DNA of 64,000 nt from Strobilurus pachycystidiatus (lineage: Eukaryota; Basidiomycota; Agaricomycetes; Agaricales; Physalacriaceae): positions 2,418,001-2,482,000 of the forward strand of contig JAHLMK010000002.1 of NCBI GenBank assembly GCA_019915135.1, given 5' to 3'. The position numbers were made by a program, and so were the translations under genes. The notes beneath the pieces are model-generated. The model was not told where the DNA came from. It saw nothing but the letters and a program-made list of their open reading frames with translations, and did not search any database. This document shows, in pieces, positions 59,485 to 64,000 of this stretch. The first letter of the stretch is position 1, and each line of letters opens with the position of its first letter.

Positions 59485-62400
59485 TCAGAAAACCCCATTC
59501 AGTTTATCGCCAGGCGGAATTGTGGCACTGGAGTTTGAATGTGTCCTCGAGACTATCCCAGGAGCATATTGGGTTGGCGGTTGCTCTGGCGTCTTACGAA
59601 GACGAGCATGCGCCTGGCGCACATACGCGTACCGCTGGAAGTGATTCAGTGTCTGCAAGAACAGCACGCCGACCTGGACGGCCTGTCAGTTGGTTCCTAT
59701 CGAACATCATGTTCTGGACACGCACAGGATATGCTCGAATCTGATTGAACAAGTCAACTGTATGATTACGAACGGCTGCGTCCTGATGGAACAGCCCGAA
59801 ACCCAGCGGTAGAAGCCCACCACTATGTGGCATCAGATAGGACAGCAACTAGTAAGCAGAGAATGAGCAAACAACCTATAGGTGGCTATTGGGGGGCTAT
59901 ACCTCAACGACTTGATCGTACGTCTTGACATTGTCCGCGAGCGTCTCGACGAGCAATAAGACCTCCATATCCGCCATCTTCTTCGCGTGGCGCAAGCGAA
60001 AGATTTGATGAACGACATCAAATCCTCTGATTGGATTGGCCGTTAGAGATTTCTTGAAGTCCTGGATTCAATGGTAAATACGATAACAATCATCGATGCG
60101 ACAACGGAGCCCACCTGGACGTAGTACTGATAGCTGTTTGTCTTCCGCCAGGCTTCGACACGGGTAGAGTTCGCAGCGAGTTCCTTCTGACCAAGGGCCT
60201 CGTCGTTGAAGATGACTCCACTCCCAAGACGGGCCGGTCTACCACTCGCCGCAGCCACGAATTCATTACTTGGATAGCCAATGCTTGTCACGCCGATGGA
60301 ATCCTCCTCGTACCTCGAAGCGAGTCGAACAAACCGAGTGACGAATTCGACAAAACGAACCCGAACCAAGCTTTCGCCATAGTGGTATTCAATAGCTGCT
60401 TTGATCTGTGAAGACAATAATGAGTATTCCCCGGAGTACCAGAAGTTCCGCAGTAAAGATTACGAACGTCTTCCATGAAGAGGCTGTCCGCGTTATTGTC
60501 CGCCTTGGGTAGGAAGTCTGCCTTGTCCTTCCCGCCAGCTTTCACCAGCTCATCCTCTGTCCCCAAAGAGGCCTCCGCTTTGATCGTCCCAGTTCGTGCG
60601 ACCAGTGGCGGATTCAGCAGCGGCGCCTGTGTGGCGGGATATGTAGCATAGATGTCCTTCGCAACAACAACGTGCCCCGTGCTGATATCGAGTAAAAGAT
60701 CCCATGCTCGAGATGTCTCGAAGATCGGGTTCGTTACACCGGCAATGTAAGCAGGCCTGGGGAGCCGGATGTCATTGTCAGGTTTGAATGAGGCGAATCA
60801 GGTAGATTAAGACCCACACTGCCTCCCATTCATCCTTGTTCTTGAGGTTCGCGTACGGAAACGCACGCTCGATGAACCCTCGCAAGACAGCTCCACATCC
60901 AGACCCTAGAGCACATGCGGCAAGTACGAAGCTTGACACCTCGCCGGCAGGTCGCTTATGCCCGAGGAAAATTATACGTTTACCAGTAACTAGAGCATTG
61001 AAGAGTACTATGATCGGATGTGTTTGCGGACCGCTGGAATGGAGATGAGGATGTAAAGGACCGGAAACGGTACCGTTGAAGACTTTGATCAGTGTTATTA
61101 ATGAGTACTGTGAAACACGGTGAGCCAGGCGAAGGTGGGTAAAGGAGGGTCACATACGTCTCCGACTTCCTCAGGGAACGTCGAGAGGGGCATTTTGATT
61201 GGTAGCTGGTGGTCACGATAAGCGACGGTGGTATGAAAGAAATGGGTATCTTTGGCCCAGCTGGACCTGGATGAATCGTAGTACGACATATTATTGGACA
61301 TCGGGGGGCGTAGCAAGTTTGAGTTTCCAAAATGCGAAGAATTGGACGATCCGTCGGTTGATCGTCGCTTGCGGGTGATGCCAACACCAACAAGCGTGCT
61401 GGCTTGTCCCATCGAGATAACGCTGTCTGCGTATTGTTGCCCATCCTGTGAAACGACGTCTTCGGTGCCACTCTCTTCTGCGACCCACACCGCGCTTCCA
61501 CCGAGAGTAAACGAAGTATCTGACGGTGGTGTGGTTTGCTGTGAGCTGGTCGTTGTGCTAGTCCCATGACTATCGACCGTGTCTGCGCGATCTCGTGGTC
61601 GTATGGTATTATCCCAATCTCGTTCGCGCGCCCGATTCTCATCTGAGCGTTTCTCCTTCTCTTTAGTCCGCATCATCAGCAAGCCATCATCGAAACTACT
61701 GAAAGATTCGCCAGAGTGCGTCGACCGATGGGCCTTGGTCGCGACAGACATGGTGGCCTGCCCGTCCTGTTGCTTGAACTTTTCGGCAAATATGTCCTTT
61801 CGCTCTGAGCAGCGCATGATCATCTTCTCGTATCGCGTGAGTAGAGGTGCCCCGGAAAGATCCATAGAGTTGACCGCGTCAAAGAGACGGGCAAGGCAGT
61901 CCTGTGAAGGATCGAGGAGGTAGTCGTCGAGAGCCATGAGCAACACGGGCTGGAGAGCGTAAAATTGGACTGCATTTGAACGCGGAGGCAAATGCGCACC
62001 TTGAAGATTTGGATGAACGGATGTCGCGTACATATCGCCAGCGCCAAGACTTGTGCGCCTCTGTATTTCCGTATCAACAGAGAAAAGCAATAGTGTGCTA
62101 GTGGTATCCGCACCTGTCCAACGTTTTGTCATGTTTCGTCCTAACCAGATTGAGCACGCAAAGCAAGTCGGGGTCCTTCGAATCGTCCTCTTCGCCAGGC
62201 AGCCCCATGCCCCTTATTTCCGGCGAGTCCAGGCCTACCACAGGCGAAATAGTGTTAAATGGCGTTTGGTTGAGGAAGAATATCGTCCAGTCGTCAATCT
62301 GCATCTCCGCGCCGTCAGGCAGCATCGACATGGCGAGCACCCTAGAGAGCGGCAAGTGAGCAGCAGTACGCCAGCGGGGCAGGTGATTGCGCACTGTTCA

Positions 62401-62504
62401 TCGACGCCGAGCGGCTGGGGGAACTGGTATTTGAGCTGCGCCCCATGATAAATGTGGAATTCAGCGAGCAGGACGAATGAGCAGTGATTCCCCTGGCTGC
62501 CCAT
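59485..62504 (-). CDS. Afi1/MesA-like polarity protein (Afi1 N-terminal + SPA domains)
   Basis: A large cytosolic protein with DENN-like architecture, thought to link Arf3/Arf6 GTPase to cell-end polarity and vesicle trafficking. MGSQGNHCSFVLLAEFHIYH starts at 62504, then QLKYQFPQPLGVDEQ and LPDGAEMQIDDWTIFFLNQ; these match the Afi1 docking domain. AICTRHPFIQIFKP and LLMALDDYLLDPSQ follow. A Ser/Thr-rich linker (about 61100-61750) is predicted disordered. The SPA part includes PIIVLFNALVTGKRIIFLGH, LRGFIERAFPYANLKNKDEW and AYIAGVTNPIFE. The C-terminus reads LNHFQRYAYVRQAHARL and stops at 59485. About ten introns; total roughly 850 residues. Conserved in fungi; not part of the metabolic cluster. 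Confidence 0.85.
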
Positions 62505-63361
62505 CGTGTGCGTCCTCGTCGGGGTGGTCGTGCGTCCTCGTCGTCGCCTGCAGCGCCGTGACCGTCTGGGAACCCGTCGGCAGACGTGATAGAGCGATCG
62601 TGGTGGTGGTGTGTAGGCAACCGGAAGCAATCAATTTATTATTACCCTCCTTCGATCACCTCGTTCAACAACATCAACAAGAAAGTACCATGGCGATTCA
62701 CGAGGGCGGCATTCGTTATCTCATTGAGATAATCGCTTGATAAGTCGAGCAAAAAAGCACTCCAGAGCTTTGCTATGTATGACCTGCGCGTGGTGTGCGC
62801 GTGGATCATAACGGCAACATCGACTCTTCACGATTCAGGGAAGCATACACAAAGACAATATCACACGCAACGAAAACAAAGTGTTAGCACGCTTTGCCCA
62901 GCCATCTAATACTCAGAATAGCCATTGAGTACGTATCACACGACAAGCAGGATCGGCACGCTTTACCGCGACCTGGCCACTAATTTGACAGCCATGTCCT
63001 CCGTCCCGTGTCGACGTCGGTTGTAGACCTTGCCCTACTCAACATCAAGGGAGTACATCGATGAGTATTCAAAAAGTTGTACACCAAAGTCTAACGCGAT
63101 CTCTCTGGTCCTAAGTAACTTGTAAGAGCGGTCCATTCGTGGGAGTTCGTGGGACACACACGAAAAGAACGGACGGTCTTCAACGAGAGCCGGTCAACTC
63201 TGTAGACCCGAATCAGTCCCATCCAGTACACTTGATGACAGTCAATCAAGATTCAAGTGTGAAGTACGTGTTGGATATCCGTTGGCTGGGAGTCAGACTG
63301 CCAGAGTCTGGAACAATTCGGAGCCAGTAGATTGACTATCAAGTTCGCAGGATATGGTTGT
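62505..63361. other. Afi1-like gene promoter and downstream spacer
   Basis: No gene supported between 62505 and 63361. The frame at 62477-62740 (plus) overlaps the start of the Afi1-like gene and is a shadow. Confidence 0.45.
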
Positions 63362-63660
63362 CTAGGGTTGGCTTTTGAGAAGGGAAGACAGCTCATAAAT
63401 TTCGTGTTTATGAACAAGTCGAACACCCTGGCCGCGATCCCCGAGTGGATAGATGTCCTCTTTTAGCAGCCGGCAGCAGTAGTACTGAGTGATTTCGAAG
63501 CTGTTCGGAAAGGATCCGGGGTGTGCATCCAGCAGGCCTGTCTTAGAAAGAAACGGCGCGCCTTCACTTCGATGCGCAGGCTGTCGCGGACCGCCGCTAA
63601 GACCCTCTCGGGGGTTGCCCTCGGTCTGGCCACCGTGACATCAAATAGCGGAACTCAACG
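63362..63660 (-). CDS. Possible C-terminal exons of an unknown gene
   Basis: On the minus strand the frame reading GLLDAHPGSFPNSFEITQYY, a C-C-R-L-L pair and VRLVHKHEIYELSSLLKSQP ends in TAG at 63362. It has good protein composition. Just upstream another frame gives ERVLAAVRDSLRIEVKARRF. The two are joined only by a frame change near 63536, with a stop further upstream. I cannot name a family. It may be the 3' part of a gene or a relic. Confidence 0.3.
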
Positions 63661-63827
63661 AAAGCGGAAGGAGTTGCTCAGAGAAAGCAGGCTCAAGTAT
63701 CATAGCGTAAGACTCTGTCAACCAAATAGCAAGGAATGTAGGCTTAAGACTTAGTGATCATTTGTGCGCGTAGCATTGGATTCTGCGAATCAAGACAGCA
63801 AAAGGACGCAGGATACTTACTGGTAGG
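63661..63827. other. Unassigned sequence near right end
   Basis: No feature recognised. Confidence 0.3.
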
Positions 63828-64000
63828 AGCGCTGATCCAGGTATTGTTCGCACACATACAGAAAGGTCGTGGCGGATTTTCTGAGCCGGCACCTCAGTCA
63901 AGTGAGGCAGACGAGCTAATGAGTTGACACCCCAGTTTAGTGTACTCAGATTAGCGCTGATCTAGGTTGATTTCCACACATACAAAGCATGAAAGGTCGT
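63828..64000. repeat. Direct repeat running into the window edge
   Basis: AGCGCTGATC-AGGT occurs at about 63828 and 63953, each followed within 20 bases by CACACATACA and then GAAAGGTCGT. The second unit ends exactly at the window edge, so more units may follow. Confidence 0.65.

Noticed and set aside
61294..61923. Two plus-strand frames of 91 and 114 residues
   Set aside because: Antisense to the Ser/Thr-rich linker of the Afi1-like gene.

Overview
This window reads as nuclear DNA of a filamentous basidiomycete, most likely an Agaricomycete. Genes are densely interrupted by 45-65 nt GT-AG introns. The gene content is typical of mushrooms and polypores: several cytochrome P450s, GMC oxidoreductase, fungal Zn2Cys6 regulators, large F-box/LRR proteins, a TRI5-type sesquiterpene cyclase and an Afi1/SPA polarity protein. 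No bacterial operon features, CRISPR arrays or intact transposons are visible. The species cannot be named from sequence alone.

Left edge (1-1.6 kb): the 3' part of a fungal transcription-factor gene meets a truncated 3' stub of another gene. About 2-35.6 kb is a probable terpenoid biosynthetic gene cluster. In order it holds: SDR, TRI5-type terpene cyclase, P450-A, P450-B, HxxxD acyltransferase, zinc-type MDR alcohol dehydrogenase, P450-C, SDR, P450-D, secreted GMC oxidoreductase, SDR, a broken S9-peptidase fragment and a DHA1-type MFS transporter. A plausible reading is cyclisation of farnesyl diphosphate, several rounds of P450 hydroxylation, alcohol/carbonyl adjustment by SDR, MDR and GMC enzymes, acylation, and export. 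The intergenic stretches are unusually rich in short, decayed tandem duplications.

From 36 to 50 kb the window moves to F-box and NAD(P)-epimerase genes. An F-box-like protein with predicted membrane segments lies next to a stub of the left-edge transcription-factor gene. Then come an NmrA/epimerase-like gene, a large tandem duplication, an F-box/LRR gene, an initiator tRNA-Met, a dihydroflavonol-reductase-like extended SDR, a second F-box gene with an F-box relic behind it, and an FtsJ-like methyltransferase.

From 50 to 64 kb the genes look like conserved housekeeping or signalling genes: phospholipase D without PX/PH domains, a Zn2Cys6 transcription factor, a long noncoding stretch with an imperfect inverted repeat, and an Afi1-like polarity protein. 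The right end holds a possible gene fragment and a direct repeat cut by the window edge.

The strongest unusual signals are the TRI5-type cluster itself; the reciprocal gene stubs linking 1 kb and 36 kb; two P450 genes whose haem-loop codons fall in microexons of 11 and 16 nt; a P450 with His-Ser in place of the I-helix acid-alcohol pair; and an alcohol dehydrogenase lacking all structural-zinc cysteines. Exon joins were made by eye, so boundaries are good where a motif crosses them and approximate elsewhere.
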